Positions 18,178 to 26,894 of a stretch of DNA of 64,000 nt are shown here, one piece after another. Within the stretch, counting starts at the first letter, position 1. Every line of letters begins with the position of its first letter. The DNA is from Chloropicon primus (lineage: Eukaryota > Chlorophyta > Chloropicophyceae > Chloropicales > Chloropicaceae), in the NCBI GenBank assembly GCA_023205875.1, contig CP060754.1:1178001-1242000 (forward strand), read 5' to 3'. Position numbers and translations under genes: made by a program. The notes under the pieces are model-generated. The model was not told the origin of the DNA and did not search any database. It was given only the letters and a program-made list of their open reading frames with translations.

Positions 18178-21162
18178 TCAAACTTGGAGCCCGGTCTCCT
18201 CGGTCGCCAGCTCCAGCAGGAGGGGGTCGTCAAAGAATTTGCTTATGGTTACATTTTCGCTCAACCCCTTCCTCCGTCTCATCTTGACCATGAACTCCCT
18301 GGCGAGGTGGGGAATGGGCGCCGGCTCCAGAGGCCTCAGCACAATGCTCTTGTCAAGCGGATCGCCCGGAACAACTTGCCAGTGGTCGAATACGCTCAAG
18401 CAGAAGCTCTGTCCCTGGGTGTGGTACCTCAAGTCTGTTTCGAATCCGAACGATTCGATCACCGGCAGCTGGGCCTTGACGATATAAATTGGTGTTCCTG
18501 GCTTGGCCACCTCCCGGACCACGTGCCCCCTCCTCCTGTTGAGCACGTTATAGATCGCCTTCATGCAGTTTGCGGGCGTTTGAATCTCCACCCGGTACAC
18601 GGGCTCCATGAGCCGGGGCGTGGCGGTGAGAAAGGAGGAGTACGTAACTCTCCTTGCGGTGGGGATGATTTGTCCTCCACTCCTGTGGATCGCCTCTTCC
18701 GCGATTGTAGCATCCAAGAGCTTGAATTTGACGCTCCTCATGGGCTCGTCGCACAGCGGCCCTTCCCTGGCACCCCACTGGAAGCCTTGGATCACAGAGT
18801 TCTTGACTGCGTTCACAAGGCTCTTGTCCACCTCTGAGGCCAAGGTATCGTCTAACAAAGCATTTGCACCCTGCTTCTCCGGGCCGAAAGCCCACACGGA
18901 TCTGCCTGCCATGACATCCCACTCATACCTTTCCTCTAGGTACTTTCCCATCCTTTTCTTGGGCCACTCAATGTCCACGACTCCGTTCTCTATGTCTTCG
19001 GCCAACCCTTTGTCCAAGGGCTCCGCAACCATTGTCAGCTTGTTCCTCTTGTTGGGGGTATCCGCAAAGCACTTGATTGCCGAGGTCTCCAGAACCGTCT
19101 CCGTGAAAGAAACGACTGGATCTGCTACCTTGACCTCGATGTTGCTGTACATCTCTCTCAGGTCTTTAAGGACACAGTCCAAGTACAGCTCCCCTGTTCC
19201 AAGGATGGTGTGCTCCCCGCTCTCTTCGACCTTTGTTACGGCCAAAGGATAGCTCTTGTTGATTTTCCTCAAACCCTCAACCATCTTTGGAAGGTCCTGG
19301 GGGTTCAGGGGCTCAGCAGCTGTTCTCATCACCGGCAGAGTCCTGAATTTCAGAGGCTCAAAAGTGTACACTTCCTCCTCGTTGAAGCTCTCGTGGACTA
19401 TCGTCGCGGTCTTGACAATGCTGGCGTCAACGCCTCCGAGAAGGACCCAGTTGCCCGCCTTCCCCAAGGTGACTGGAATGCGGTACCTGCCCTGGAAGAT
19501 CCAGACGGAACTTACTGTCGCAACAGTGCTGTCCTCCTCATCCTCGGGAGAGTAACTTTCACCCAAAACCCTGACCCTTTCCCCCGGCCGTACCGTCCCG
19601 CTCAACACCCTTCCAAACGCATCAAAGGCGTTGCAATCGTTGGTCGGAAACAGCTTGCAAATGTTGATCACGAGTGGTCCCCTGGAGTTGCACCCGAGCA
19701 TGGATTGCACGACCCTACCGTCTTGCGGCCCGGTGTAGTGGTTGGCCACCTTTTTTCCCGTTCCTTCTTGGCTCGAAGGGATCCATTTGCACAGCATGTC
19801 GACAATGCCTTCCGCGGATCCAAAGATCGCCTTGCACACCTCCTTGAGCAAGGGCTTGACGTCCAGGTTCAGTATCGAGGGTTTCAGGTGAGCCCCAAAC
19901 TCCTCCAGCAGCTCCTGGAGTCTTGGCTGCTCTTCTCCGAGCACGACGCCATAGATTTTGTACAGGGGTTCGAGAATAAACTCCACAAAAGTTCTTTGGC
20001 CGCCGCTGCCCACCGCTTTCTTCCCAAACGTTCTCTTGCTGGGGTCGAAGTACTGGTCCCCCCAAAGCCTCTTCGAGAACTTGTCCACAGGTATGTAAAT
20101 ATCATGAACCTCGCTGTACAGCTTCGCGAAAGAGGGCAAGGTGAAGCTCCAGCCTGACATTGCGCTCGAGAACGCGACGTTTCCCTTCGCAGGGCTCAGA
20201 ACCGGGTAGGTCTCGCCTCCAGGAACACTCCTCACGAAATCGTTCAGCTCCTGAATGACGTGCCTCAGCTTGTAGTACGCATCGTTTGGGGGCAGCTTGA
20301 GCTCCAGTATGAGCCTGTCTATCTTGTTGATCACCACGGTGATCGCCAGTCCCTCAGCGATTGCAGTCTTGATTGCGAGCTCGGTGCTGATCATAAGGCT
20401 TTCTGCCGCGTCTACGACGAGCAAGATTCCGTCCGAGAGTCTCAGGGACGCAACCGTCTCGTCCGTGAAGTTGGTGTGGCCGGGCGAGTCCATGAAGTTG
20501 CACAGGTAGGACTTGCCGCTCATGCTCTGAAGGACCAAGCTCATCGGCGTCGCTTTGATGCTTATCCCCCTCTTCTGCTCATCAAACCTGTAGTCTGTGT
20601 ACCTCAGCGACTTCCCCTGGCCGCTTCTACTGGCCACTTGGTCCGCCTCCCGAGGGCTGTGAGTCTGCTCTACGAACATGTCCACCACGGTCGTCTTCCC
20701 GTGGTGCAAGTGACCCGCCACAGTGACGTTCCTAATAAGCTCGGGATTCGACATCAAGCCGGCCAGAAAGTCCTGGGACACGGTCGTCTCCGGAACCTCC
20801 TTCTCCTGCAGTTGCCAGGCCTTGGCCGCAACCGACTTGATCAGGGCCTCCTCAAGAGGCTGCGCGTCCTCGTCCTCCACCAGAGTCTCCACATCTCCCC
20901 CGTACACCTCCTCGGCGGAGGGATAGTGCTTCTTGTCCTCGTGGAGCACGATCTGCTGCCCAGGGTCCTCTTCGTGTTCCTCCTCTGCCTCCTCGAGGAA
21001 AGCCATCCTCTCGTCCGCCCTCGCCTCCGCAGCGGCGAGCTCCTCATCATACTCCTCCTCCTCCACCGAGCGCACGTCCCCTTCCGACTCCTCGTCCTCC
21101 GAAAGAGGCGGCCCAACGTAATTCCCAAACTCATCATAAAGGTCTCCCTCCTCCATCTCCAT
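18178..21162 (-). CDS. EFTUD2: U5 snRNP GTPase Snu114/EFTUD2
   Basis: Intronless, 994 residues from the ATG at 21162; human EFTUD2 has 972. It is an EF-2-like GTPase that controls unwinding of U4/U6 by Brr2 during spliceosome activation and disassembly. The start LYDEFGNYVGPPLSEDEE is the typical acidic N-terminus. HEDKKHYPSAEEVYG is near residue 75. The GTPase domain begins near 145 with NVTVAGHLHHGKTT (P-loop), then FMDSPGHTNFTDE (G3, Ser where most have Thr) and VINKIDRLILELKLPP (G4). Domain IV and V blocks such as QGFQWGAREGPLCDE, GGQIIPTARRVTYSSFLTAT and HWQVVPGDPLDKSIVLRPLE are near-universal. Its presence fits an intron-containing genome. It is divergent from the ERICH2-like gene over a duplicated promoter segment. 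Confidence 0.98.
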   Translation of the reverse strand: MEMEEGDLYDEFGNYVGPPLSEDEESEGDVRSVEEEEYDEELAAAEARADERMAFLEEAEEEHEEDPGQQIVLHEDKKHYPSAEEVYGGDVETLVEDEDAQPLEEALIKSVAAKAWQLQEKEVPETTVSQDFLAGLMSNPELIRNVTVAGHLHHGKTTVVDMFVEQTHSPREADQVASRSGQGKSLRYTDYRFDEQKRGISIKATPMSLVLQSMSGKSYLCNFMDSPGHTNFTDETVASLRLSDGILLVVDAAESLMISTELAIKTAIAEGLAITVVINKIDRLILELKLPPNDAYYKLRHVIQELNDFVRSVPGGETYPVLSPAKGNVAFSSAMSGWSFTLPSFAKLYSEVHDIYIPVDKFSKRLWGDQYFDPSKRTFGKKAVGSGGQRTFVEFILEPLYKIYGVVLGEEQPRLQELLEEFGAHLKPSILNLDVKPLLKEVCKAIFGSAEGIVDMLCKWIPSSQEGTGKKVANHYTGPQDGRVVQSMLGCNSRGPLVINICKLFPTNDCNAFDAFGRVLSGTVRPGERVRVLGESYSPEDEEDSTVATVSSVWIFQGRYRIPVTLGKAGNWVLLGGVDASIVKTATIVHESFNEEEVYTFEPLKFRTLPVMRTAAEPLNPQDLPKMVEGLRKINKSYPLAVTKVEESGEHTILGTGELYLDCVLKDLREMYSNIEVKVADPVVSFTETVLETSAIKCFADTPNKRNKLTMVAEPLDKGLAEDIENGVVDIEWPKKRMGKYLEERYEWDVMAGRSVWAFGPEKQGANALLDDTLASEVDKSLVNAVKNSVIQGFQWGAREGPLCDEPMRSVKFKLLDATIAEEAIHRSGGQIIPTARRVTYSSFLTATPRLMEPVYRVEIQTPANCMKAIYNVLNRRRGHVVREVAKPGTPIYIVKAQLPVIESFGFETDLRYHTQGQSFCLSVFDHWQVVPGDPLDKSIVLRPLEPAPIPHLAREFMVKMRRRKGLSENVTISKFFDDPLLLELATEETGLQV

Positions 21163-21474
21163 CCCTCTCTCTCTCTTCCTCTGATCACAAAACAACACCA
21201 CGGCGCCTCGCCGCCAGCCTCGGCCAACAAGGCAGAACCTCGCCTCGCCTCGTGATCAATCCACTCGCCTCGACCTCGCCTCCTCCCCCTCCCCCTTCTC
21301 TCTCTCTCTCTCCCTCTCTCTCTCTCTCTCTTCCTGCTCTCCCCGCCGCTCCTCTGCTCTCTCTCTCTCTCTCCAATTCTTGGACAAACTCCTGGGGGAC
21401 AGGATAGCGGAGGGGACGACACGGAGAGGGCGATTGGACCAGCACAGGGGTCTCAGACGTGAGTGGGAAGGACA

Positions 21475-21515
21475 TCAGTCGATAGTACGTCTCGGCATCT
21501 TTCTGGTGGTACCCG
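21475..21515 (-). promoter_or_regulatory. Divergent-promoter element, copy 4 (EFTUD2/ERICH2-like)
   Basis: On the minus strand it reads CAGAAAGATGCCGAGACG, then TACTATCGACTGATGTCC, preceded by GGTACCAC. It keeps the GAAAG-N5-GAGACG core but not the palindromic TTTCGAAAG. It lies within the first unit of the 179-bp duplication. Confidence 0.55.
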
Positions 21516-21654
21516 CATCGCTCTGTTTTGTGTCGAGGACGAGGCACTGGACGACATCTTGGACAAACTCCTGGGGGACAGGATAGCAGGAGGGGACGAC
21601 ACGGAGAGGGCGATTGGACCAAGACAGGGGTCTCAGACGTGAGTGAGAAGGTCA

Positions 21655-21695
21655 TCAGTCGATAGTACGTCTCGGCATCTTTCTGTTGGGTACTC
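21655..21695 (-). promoter_or_regulatory. Divergent-promoter element, copy 5 (second unit of the duplication)
   Basis: Reads CAGAAAGATGCCGAGACG, then TACTATCGACTGATGACC on the minus strand, nearly identical to copy 4 because it lies in the second 179-bp unit. It is about 70 bp upstream of the ERICH2-like ATG. Confidence 0.55.
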
Positions 21696-21763
21696 ACATC
21701 GGTTTGGGGTCTTGAATAGTTGCGAGGCACTGGACGAGAAGAGCTTGGACTTTGGCAAGCAAG

Positions 21764-22737
21764 ATGGAGGATGGGATGGAGAAACTCAGCCTGAACTCGC
21801 ATGCCATGAGCGAGGGAGACTTGAGGATACTGGAGGTAAGCAGCCCAACTGAGATTGTGCTTCCCTTGCTGCTCACAGAGGTGCCTTTGGTTGTTTCGTC
21901 CACTCGAGGCCTCATGCCACTCTGAACTGACAGAACATATCTTCTTCTTTTCCCCCACAAAGCAAACGCTCATCAAGAAGGTGAAGGCGGAGGAGTACGA
22001 GGAGGCGATGAAGGTCGCTAACAAAAGTAAGTGCCTTGCTCTCTCGCTTTCCTGCTCGATGTTTCCTCGGGAAGGGAGGGGATCTCTTGCCCTCCACCTC
22101 GCCGTCGTCCTCGTCGCCGAAGGCCCTCCCTCCAGCCCCGTGGACGCCGCTTGTCCCCCTCGTCACCTCGACTAACGATCGCCTCGTGTTCATGGCTTGC
22201 AGTCATGGCTGCGGGAAGGGGAAACGTTATGACGATTGAAATTCACAAGCTCCTTCAGGAGAAAATCAAACTCGGTAAGTATCTGTTCTGTTCTGCAGAG
22301 AGGGACTCTCTCCTCCCGCTCGGGGTGAGCGATATCCCGCTGGCACCGGTGCCGACCCCACGCGCGGGCAGATCCCCGATGGAGCACTCCAAAGGGTCTC
22401 CCTCCCTATCCCAGTTCTCTTGGCTGACACACCTCTGCACTCTCCCGTAGACAACGACGAGTCGAGTTCGGAGTACTCGTCCTCGTCCGACGACAGCTCT
22501 TCAGAGGAAGACGGCGACTCCGACGAGGAGAAGAGCGACAGCACCGGCTCCAGTGCATCCGAGGAAGAGCTTGACGAGAGCGAGACGCTTTGGGGGAAGA
22601 TGGACAAGAGCAAGCCAAAGGAGGAGGTTGGACGACCAAAGCAAACCTCGACAATGAGCAAAGAGGAGAGGCAAGCTTTGAAGTCCAAACTGATGTCAGA
22701 GCTCACTGAGCTGAAGCAGCAATCGCCGTACAAGTGA
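21764..22737 (+). CDS. Small acidic protein, ERICH2-like (4 exons)
   Basis: My model joins 21764-21835, 21963-22026, 22203-22274 and 22451-22737 (164 residues). All three introns are GT-AG (127, 176 and 176 bp) and codon phases agree across every junction. The N-terminal third is helical: LIKKVKAEEYEEAMKVANKI, then VMTIEIHKLLQEKIKL, resembling the single helical-repeat pair in glutamate-rich protein 2 of animals. Next comes a Ser/Asp/Glu tract of about 40 residues and a C-terminal Lys-rich helix, EERQALKSKLMSELTELKQQ. The function is unknown. The ERICH2 link is only a motif-level impression. It is the most intron-dense small gene here. Confidence 0.6.
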
Positions 22738-22865
22738 AGGGGGCATGAAAAGGCCCCAATGCAATGTAATAATATATCAAGCAACCTGTACCTGTATATC
22801 AAGCAAGCAAGCAAGCTGTTGAGTCTCCTGTTGGACAGACCGCTGGACAGACCGCCTCGACTACA

Positions 22866-23375
22866 TCAAAAGGCGGCTTCCTGGAACGGCGTGTTGGCGA
22901 ACTCGTCCGGCAGTGGAGGAGCATTAGCAGGTGCCACTCTCTCCTTGTTTTTCCGTCGCTTCTTCATCGTCGGTCGAACCTTGCCATTCGACTTACGGAA
23001 GATCTACATTTCCACAGGAGGGAGCAAAACACAAGGCAAACGTCAGCAAGAGCCCAAACACGAAGAAAAAGCGCACGCTTCCACCCGTCTCCTCCTCCTC
23101 GTCCTCCTCCTCCTCCTCCTCGTCGTTGTTGTTGTTGTCTCGGTAACTCGACGACTCACCTTTCCCTTCTTCGTTTTGGGGTCCCCTCTGCCCATCCATA
23201 GCATTCCATCCTTCGCGTCTGCGTCCGTGGTCATGGACCAAGGCTTGGACCACTCGTTGACGACGTTGGAAAGAAAGCTTCCTGTTGTCCTCGCCACCGC
23301 CGTTGCCACCCTCGCTCCCTTCTCGAAGGCCAACGCCCTCGCCATGGACGCCATCGTTACCGACGCCACCGCCAT
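22866..23375 (-). CDS. bTHX-type small-subunit ribosomal protein of an organelle (2 exons)
   Basis: Exons 23375-23160 and 23003-22866 with a 156-bp GT-AG intron; 117 residues. No single open frame shows it, as the signature spans the splice: MGRGDPKTKKGK at the end of exon 1 continues into IFRKSNGKVRPTMKKRRK in exon 2. This is the THX/S31 signature (GRGDKKTKRGKxFxGSxGxxRP), a 25-30 residue peptide that sits in the head of the bacterial 30S subunit. It occurs as PSRP4 in plastids and as bTHXm in plant mitochondria. The first ~55 residues (Met, Ala, Arg, Val rich) form an organelle presequence. The 27-residue tail ending FANTPFQEAAF is an extension I do not recognise. Plastid versus mitochondrion cannot be decided from the sequence. 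The TGA is at 22868-22866. Confidence 0.85.
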
Positions 23376-23514
23376 CGTCTCTGTCTCTCTCTGTCTGCAG
23401 CCGGAGGAGGGGCTGGGATCCCATGGACAAGAGATGAAGTGAACTTGAGGGAAGGGTGGGTTTTGTGCACGTCAGGGGGGACAGGGGAGGGAAGAAGGAA
23501 GAGAGACAAGCACT

Positions 23515-23555
23515 TGTATCGAAAGTACGTCTCAAAATCTTTCGATTGGTACCTC
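23515..23555 (-). promoter_or_regulatory. Divergent-promoter element, copy 6 (bTHX/coiled-coil gene)
   Basis: On the minus strand: GGTACCAATCGAAAG, ATTTT, then GAGACGTACTTTCGATAC. It matches copy 8 (GTACGAAACGAAAG, CCCGC, GAGACGTACTTTTG) very closely. It is 140 bp upstream of the bTHX ATG and about 250 bp from the plus-strand ATG. Confidence 0.7.
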
Positions 23556-23803
23556 TCTGGACTTCTGGGACGCTGGGAGTGCTCGAAAATTGTGAACAAG
23601 GGGGCCTTGGGCAGAGCAAAGGGCATCACACAAAAGGTAAGGCTACTTGCAGAGGTCTGCGAGGGAGAGGTGGATGGGACAAGGGGTGGATGGAAACATC
23701 GCCTCTCGATCGCTTGCTCTTGATGTTACTCGCTTGAGCGGAGTGGTGCCTTGACGAGGAAGCTGAGGAACTGATGAAGGGACTGGCTTTTGTGTTTGCA
23801 GTG

Positions 23804-25202
23804 ATGAGTGCTCGAAGGGACAGCACCGAGGACAGGTTCTACTCCGCCTCGGAGGAGGAGAGGGAAGATGGGAGGTACGTGGACAGAGGGAGGAGGGATC
23901 GGGCGAGCTCCTCTTCCTCTCAAGTGGAGCCCAAGAACGAAGCAAGCTGTGCAGAAATGGGAGTGAGCGGACAGAACTCGGCCAGTGCAGCTGCTGTCAG
24001 GCCACATCGGAGGAAGAGTCAGTTGGGTCGGGACCTGCAGGCGAGCATCTCGAGCCTGGCGACCATTCCGCCGTTAAAGGTGCCTGTGCCTGGCGAGGAG
24101 GGCGGGGAGGACGCACTAGGCGCGCTCCTGGACGTTGCGGTTAAGGGAAACGGAGCGGGTTCAGGGACAAACTCCGAGGAGGTGGGCCAGGCGTCCACGT
24201 CTGTGAACAAGTATCTGCTGGAGACTACCCTCACGAAAGTGGCAGAGATAGAGACCAAGCTACACACCATACAGCTTAGCCTTGCCGAGGAGCAAGGCGG
24301 CGGGGAGATCAAGAGATCCAAAGCCAGCTTGGCGGTCTCCGCATCGGGGCGAGGGACCGGAGGCGACCAATACGAGGTGCTGGAAGGCCTGCTTCAGGTA
24401 AGAGAAAGAGAGAGAGAGAGAGAGATCACCAACACCCGTGTCTTTTGGCTTTGCTGACTCTGCCACCACTCTCACGACACGGCGGCCAAAGGTTCTGAAT
24501 AGCGTGAACCAAGTGAGTGACATGATCGCTGTGAAGAACGAGATGTTCACGCTGATCGAAGAGAATTGTAACCTCCTGTGCCTCCAAGTGAAGGCCACGC
24601 AGAGGGACAAGGAGAAGGAGGTGCAAGACCTGCAGGGCCGCATCGCTGGGCACAAGAAGACCCTGGAGGAGAAGGAGAAGGAGGTGCAAAGCCTTCGGGA
24701 AAGCGTCTCGGAGTACAGAAGGATTCTCGAGGAGAAGGAGAAAGTAGCGAGCAAGGGTAGGTGGGAGAAGAGTGAGAAACAAAGGGTCCTCGAGGACTTC
24801 AACCACTTGAAGGACTTGTACGACAAAGACAGGCGGAGGATGGAGGGGCTGATCGAAGACGCTGAGAGGAGACTCAGAATGATGCAGCTGTCTTACAACA
24901 GCGCGGTCTTCTCGCCGAGCATGGGGGCAGCATCTGTGCCTCAGCCGCTGCATCACAAGAGAAACAGCGTCACTAGCTTTTCCCCCCTGATCAACTCCTT
25001 TCAGGACAGAGTGCACAGCAACCTGTCGTTGTCGTCCTCTCATGAGAACCTCCCTCAGGGCCCCCACCCCAGCAACAGCGTTGACCTCCACACCAACGGC
25101 ACCTCGAACGGCGGCTCGGACATGATCGAACTCGTGGACATGCTGACCGCCGAGAATACCAAGTTGAGACAAATCGTAAACAGCTCCCCTGCCTCTTCCT
25201 AA
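23804..25202 (+). CDS. Coiled-coil protein of unknown function (2 coding exons)
   Basis: Exons 23804-24397 and 24492-25202 (434 residues) with a 94-bp GT-AG intron that starts with a GA-repeat. A further GT-AG pair (donor near 23637, acceptor at 23801-23802, just before the ATG) suggests a 5' UTR intron. Residues 1-150 are disordered and Ser/Glu-rich. Residues ~150-180 and ~200-330 are long heptad coiled coils (for example LQVKATQRDKEKEVQDLQGR, then VQSLRESVSEYRRILEEKEK). The C-terminus is Ser/Asn/His-rich and ends with a short Leu-zipper-like MIELVDMLTAENTKLRQIV. No enzyme motif or membrane segment is seen. It could be cytoskeletal or centrosomal; I do not recognise the family. Confidence 0.75.
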
Positions 25203-25537
25203 GTTCAGGGGCAAGGGCAGCAATAGTATACAAGATAGAAATAGATCGAAGTTCATCGCATCGCATCCTCGATGATGATGACCTCCACCTCTCTCTCTTT
25301 CTCTCTCTCGCAGGGCCACCCATTCGAGATTGTCTCGACAAATCGTAACGAAAACGAAGTGCCTCAAGATCAAGCACTTGCCCTGCCTCTTCCAAAGGCA
25401 AGACATGAGTCTCATCCCGCCTTGCCCTTCCCCCCCTTGCTCCCCTTCCCATCCAAAGCCAACCGATGAAGCAGATCTGATCTGGCAGCAGCGGCCCGTC
25501 GTCGCGACGGAGGGTACCGGACCAAAGGGCGAAGGCA
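25203..25537. other. Intergenic gap upstream of murG, no feature seen
   Basis: 335 bp between the coiled-coil gene and murG, both plus strand. It contains a CTCTCT stretch near 25295 and no copy of the divergent-promoter element. A short N-terminal exon of murG could hide here, since the annotated start gives only a ~30-residue leader, but no splice pair stands out. Confidence 0.5.
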
Positions 25538-26812
25538 ATGTGCAGGGGGAGGTGCGTCCGACCCCGACCCACCGTCAGATCGATACGCTGCCATGTCGTC
25601 CAAAGGAACGACCGACCGCCCTCGATCCTCTTCACTTGCGGAGGGACGGGGGGACACATCTATCCAGCTGTCGCGATTGCGGACCGCATCAAACGTGTTT
25701 GTCCGGACCTTGAGGTGGGGTTCATTGGGAGTCGAGACCGATTGGAGTGGGACATCGTGCCAAAGTCCGGGTACCCGATCCGCTCGGTCCCTTGCGCGCC
25801 CATCCACAGGCCCATAGCCTCGTTTCGGAACGTCAGGACAATTTTGATCCAGGTCTTGGGGTTGCTCAAGGCGTTGTGGCTCCTGGCGAGAAGGAGGCCC
25901 GCCGCAGTTGTGGGGACTGGCGGGTACATCACCGTGCCGACGTGCTTTGCGGCGTGGCTGCTGAGGATTCCCGTCTTCCTGCACGAGTCCAACGCTCTTC
26001 CAGGACTGGCGACAAGGTTTCTGGTCAACACACTCGGATGCGCCGCGGGGGTGTTCCTCGGGTTTGCGGAGGCGAGGAAGCACCTTCGGGGGGGCACGAA
26101 CGTGGTGGTGACTGGGAACCCGGTTCGCGAGGGCATACTTCCGAAGAACTGGGACGGGATTGAGGCGAGAGCGGACAAGATCAACAGGCTTTGGGGGCGC
26201 GTCGGGGGGGGATCCGGGGGAACGAGACCCTCGGAAGGCTTGTGCCTCTGCGTCATGGGCGGCTCCTTGGGCGCCGGCAAAATCAACCAAGTGCTGGAGG
26301 AGTGCGCGGAAACCCTGTTGACCAAATTTACAGACTTGCATATCATCTGGCAGACGGGGGAGAGGTACTACGAGGAAGCGAGGGGCGGTGCATCGCGCGG
26401 AGGGTCAGACGCACGAGGCAGGGGCTCTCCCAACGAAAGGCTCGCCATTTTGCCGTTCTTGGACGATATGCCACTGGTGTACTCGTGCTGCGATGTGTTC
26501 GTCTGCCGTTCGGGGGCCATCACTTGCAGCGAATTGCTGTGCGCGAGGAAACCGAGCATACTGATTCCTTCTCCAAACGTGACGGACGATCATCAATCGA
26601 GGAACGCCGACGCTCTGCAGAACTCGGGCATGGCGATACTTCTGGAGGAAGAGAGCCTCGATGGAGACGCTCTCGTCGCCACCATCGAGTCGCTCCTGGA
26701 GGAGGGCGGAAGAAAGCTCAAGGGGATGGGCGAGGCACTGGAAGGTGCTGCAGAAAACGTGGCGAGCGAGGACATCGCGATCGCAATTTTGAGACAACTC
26801 GTTGATGTCTAA
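25538..26812 (+). CDS. murG: MurG, lipid II-forming N-acetylglucosaminyltransferase, probably plastid
   Basis: Intronless, 424 residues, with a 33-residue Arg-rich leader (possibly a transit peptide). MurG moves GlcNAc from UDP-GlcNAc to lipid I, giving lipid II for peptidoglycan. The sequence is clearly MurG: ILFTCGGTGGHIYPAVAIAD (G-loop 1, Cys replacing the usual Gly/Ala), VVGTGGYITVPTCFAAWLLR near residue 125, VFLHESNALPGLATRFL near 148 (the HExNAxPG motif), VVTGNPVREGI near 195, VMGGSLGAGKINQ near 240 (G-loop 3), and VCRSGAITCSELLCARKPSI near 325, followed by LIPSPNVTDDHQSRNA. All UDP-GlcNAc contacts expected from E. coli MurG appear conserved. An insertion of about 15 Gly/Ser/Arg residues near 290 is unusual. 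Nuclear murG genes in algae serve a peptidoglycan layer around the plastid or at its division site. Bacterial contamination is unlikely given the flanking eukaryotic genes. Confidence 0.95.
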   Translation: MCRGRCVRPRPTVRSIRCHVVQRNDRPPSILFTCGGTGGHIYPAVAIADRIKRVCPDLEVGFIGSRDRLEWDIVPKSGYPIRSVPCAPIHRPIASFRNVRTILIQVLGLLKALWLLARRRPAAVVGTGGYITVPTCFAAWLLRIPVFLHESNALPGLATRFLVNTLGCAAGVFLGFAEARKHLRGGTNVVVTGNPVREGILPKNWDGIEARADKINRLWGRVGGGSGGTRPSEGLCLCVMGGSLGAGKINQVLEECAETLLTKFTDLHIIWQTGERYYEEARGGASRGGSDARGRGSPNERLAILPFLDDMPLVYSCCDVFVCRSGAITCSELLCARKPSILIPSPNVTDDHQSRNADALQNSGMAILLEEESLDGDALVATIESLLEEGGRKLKGMGEALEGAAENVASEDIAIAILRQLVDV

Positions 26813-26814
26813 GA

Positions 26815-26831
26815 GACAGAGACAGAGAGAG

Positions 26832-26862
<31 letters not shown>

Positions 26863-26868
26863 GAGATT
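26815..26868 (+). repeat. (GA)n tract at the murG 3' end
   Basis: About 25 GA units with a few GAAAGA interruptions, starting 3 bp after the murG stop codon and ending 27 bp before the 3' end of the convergent minus-strand gene. Confidence 0.85.
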
Positions 26869-26894
26869 AATATTATACTGTTTTACACCAAGCC

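Larger units (their letters stand above)
21379..21737. repeat. Two direct copies of a ~179-bp segment in the EFTUD2/ERICH2-like intergenic region
   Basis: The string TTGGACAAACTCCTGGGGGA occurs at 21380 and again 179 bp later at 21559. Similarity continues through GGGGACGACACGGAGAGGGC, GGGGTCTCAGACGTGAGTG and ATAGTACGTCTCGGCATC, diverging after about 21700. Each copy carries one divergent-promoter element in reverse orientation. The copies differ by scattered substitutions and an indel, so the duplication is not brand new. It lies between the EFTUD2 CT-rich leader and the next gene's ATG at 21764. Confidence 0.85.

Noticed and set aside
21185-22024. 279-codon minus-strand frame upstream of EFTUD2
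   Set aside because: Its repeated text comes from the 179-bp promoter duplication and the CT tracts; it overlaps the promoter and an exon of the plus-strand gene.
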